DNA from: Methanosarcina sp. UBA289
GTDB taxonomy: Archaea; Halobacteriota; Methanosarcinia; Methanosarcinales; Methanosarcinaceae
Length of the DNA stretch: 32,349 bases
Reading direction: 5' to 3'
Assembly (NCBI GenBank): GCA_002496565.1
Contig: DAKJ01000028.1
Coordinates: 1 to 32,349 of the forward strand
Positions 30,817 through 32,349 of this stretch are shown piece after piece (within the stretch, counting starts at the first letter, position 1; each line of letters starts with the position of its first letter). The translations under genes and the position numbers were made by a program. The notes beneath the pieces were generated by a model that was not told the DNA's origin, did no database searches, and saw only the letters and a list, made by a program, of their open reading frames with translations.

Positions 30817-32349
30817 TTACTTCCATTTTCTCAGTACAGCAAGCCCTATCAGGAGTGTTCCTGCAAAACCTAAAAGGAAGGAGGGAACTTTTGGTGGATT
30901 TTTCACCATTTCTACCAATGAGTTTGCTTGAATGTATGGCTTTACATCCTCCAATATGAATGATTTTGGGTTTTCTAGAATGGACTTAATTCCCATAAGC
31001 GGAGAGACTTTGAATTTCAGTGATGAGTTACTATCGAATGTATTTTCTGAGCTGGATCTCACGCCCAATCCATATTTATTTTCAGCGGATATCCTCAACT
31101 CTTTCTGGGCTATACCTGCTAGACCTTCACTATTTTCATAGGCGCCTGTAAGAAGCAGATAGTCTCCTGGGGGAAGGTCGAGACTTTTCAGGGAGAGGGT
31201 GTCCTGGTTCTTCTCTCCTATACTTATAGTACCATTACCCCCTCCAATAAGGGTCTGGATTTCGTTCTTAAGTTCATCTTTTTCATTTTTGGATTCAGAC
31301 TTCATCAAACTAGTTTCCAAACTCTTTATAATGTCAACACCGTTCACGACAGGTCTGACTCCAACTGTCATCCAGCTTGGATTCTTACTTTCAGACACTG
31401 TATAGGCATCATCTTTTATCAGTACAGCCCAGTAGGTATAATTCTTCTGAGCAGGCGCATTCTTCAGATTCAGGTTGACTTCTAAGTCTTCACCTTCCGT
31501 GAGTGTATACGGAGCTCCGGCCTCCATTTCGTATTCGAGAACTTCAAAATAGTTTGCTAAAAGAATCTCTTTTTCCGATTCAGGATTTTCCGTTTCGTTT
31601 CCTGCAAGGATTATAATAATCCAGTAATTGCCAGCTTGAAGAGGGCCCAGTGTCAGTGGAGTAAGGTCTCCGTCTTTGTTCAAAGTCGCAGGTATCTGGA
31701 TGTAAGATTCTGTATTATTGAAGATATCTTCGAAGCTAATCATGCTCCCATTCATGTTGCTTGAAATCTCTTTTTCTGGAACGTTCGAGTTGCGTTCCTT
31801 GACAAGATATATATCAACATTCTGCTGTCCAAAAGCCTCAGGACCATTATAGTTTAACTTCAAGCTCTCGTTTACGGTATAAAATGAACGAATGGAATAG
31901 GGATATGACAGTATGAAGTTCAGATTGTTCCAGCTATTTTTCTCTGTTTTTATTTCAGGTATTACTGACTCATTTCCTTGGATGTCTGTCCAGTTATATA
32001 CCTTTATCTCCGTCTTTACTTCCTGATTTCCTAGACTTGTCATCCAACTGGAAACATTCACTTCAGTTTTCACTACCTTACATTCCACAATTTTTGTGCC
32101 ATTGCATGTTTTGATTTTTGATTCTTTTTTAACTTCATTAATATCTTTGCTGACTGCTCGGTCTATTGTTTTTATTTTTTGTACTTCTTTTTTTGATTCA
32201 TTGTCCACTTCGGTAATATCTTCGTCGATTGTTCTATTTATGGTTCTTACTCTTAATCTATGGTTAGGTTTATCATTTTTTTCTTCAACTTTGTTTTCTA
32301 CATTTTCGGGACTTTTTTCTTCTCCTATTTGTGTTTCTGTATTGTTTGT
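30817..32349 (-). CDS. Membrane-anchored extracellular protein, type A (A1), 5' end outside window
   Basis: Partial: the frame is open to the window edge, so the start and any signal peptide lie outside. An internal GTG at 32208 has no special support as the start. The visible 510 residues begin with a Lys/Glu/Asn-rich stretch, then tandem units of about 19 residues (VKTEVNVSSWMTSLGNQ and VKTEIKVYNWTDIQGNE). The YPYSIRSFY domain follows, with LNYNGPEAFGQQNVDIYLVK and the second domain with YTYWAVLIKDDAY and LPPGDYLLLTGAY, as in A2. The last 75 residues hold MGIKSILENPKSF, PPKVPSF, a transmembrane helix and the end RKWK. This tail is shared with B1 and is absent from A2. Function unknown; cell-surface location is well supported. 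Confidence 0.82.
   Translation of the reverse strand, partial: TNNTETQIGEEKSPENVENKVEEKNDKPNHRLRVRTINRTIDEDITEVDNESKKEVQKIKTIDRAVSKDINEVKKESKIKTCNGTKIVECKVVKTEVNVSSWMTSLGNQEVKTEIKVYNWTDIQGNESVIPEIKTEKNSWNNLNFILSYPYSIRSFYTVNESLKLNYNGPEAFGQQNVDIYLVKERNSNVPEKEISSNMNGSMISFEDIFNNTESYIQIPATLNKDGDLTPLTLGPLQAGNYWIIIILAGNETENPESEKEILLANYFEVLEYEMEAGAPYTLTEGEDLEVNLNLKNAPAQKNYTYWAVLIKDDAYTVSESKNPSWMTVGVRPVVNGVDIIKSLETSLMKSESKNEKDELKNEIQTLIGGGNGTISIGEKNQDTLSLKSLDLPPGDYLLLTGAYENSEGLAGIAQKELRISAENKYGLGVRSSSENTFDSNSSLKFKVSPLMGIKSILENPKSFILEDVKPYIQANSLVEMVKNPPKVPSFLLGFAGTLLIGLAVLRKWK

Overview
The window is from a methanogenic archaeon and fits the genus Methanosarcina. The evidence is a complete six-subunit Ech hydrogenase operon, a methanogenesis-marker-type AIR-synthase relative, a preQ0/archaeosine gene cluster, archaeal box A promoters (TTTATATA/TTTAAATA type) with T-run terminators, AT-rich spacers, many TTG starts behind strong Shine-Dalgarno (SD) sequences, and large PKD/propeller surface proteins. 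Ech occurs in M. barkeri and M. mazei but not in M. acetivorans, so the first two or a close relative are favoured. This is inference from recognised families; no database search was run.

Layout. 1-760: AT-rich upstream region with repeated promoter-like units and a possible structured leader. 761-5843: echABCDEF, a compact operon for a membrane energy-converting [NiFe] hydrogenase coupling ferredoxin, H2 and an ion gradient. 5844-11573: individual housekeeping genes, namely a GNAT acetyltransferase (-), an unrecognised helical protein, a DEAD-box RNA helicase with a long leader, a half-size TSUP transporter (-) and an MJ0936/YfcE-type phosphodiesterase (-). 12031-14561: queC, a DUF366 gene, queE and queD, the preQ0 part of archaeosine biosynthesis. 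14897-19848: a short NifB-type radical SAM protein, a 2[4Fe-4S] ferredoxin (-), the marker-2-type protein, an unrecognised small protein (-), a DUF5611-type protein and a chorismate-lyase-like protein. 20046-20117: tRNA-Thr(GGU).

20118-23116: a 1.16 kb spacer containing a strong candidate small RNA on the minus strand (about 20801-20933), then a secreted propeller-PKD protein. 23204-23910: a decayed IS6-type transposase. 24068-26250: a four-CxxC zinc-ribbon protein (-), a DHH phosphoesterase and a small membrane protein that looks like a detached glycosyltransferase tail. 26678-32349: four minus-strand genes for secreted or surface proteins of two types (A and B), in the order A1-B1-B2-A2. 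A tandem duplication with a period of about 1.42 kb has given B1 the membrane tail of A1.

The most interesting items are the three-hairpin RNA candidate, the modular surface-protein cluster and its duplicated spacers, the repeated promoter-like units and duplicated SD before echA, and DUF366 inside the preQ0 operon. I found no CRISPR array, integrase, prophage or toxin-antitoxin pair, and no clearly new enzymatic system.
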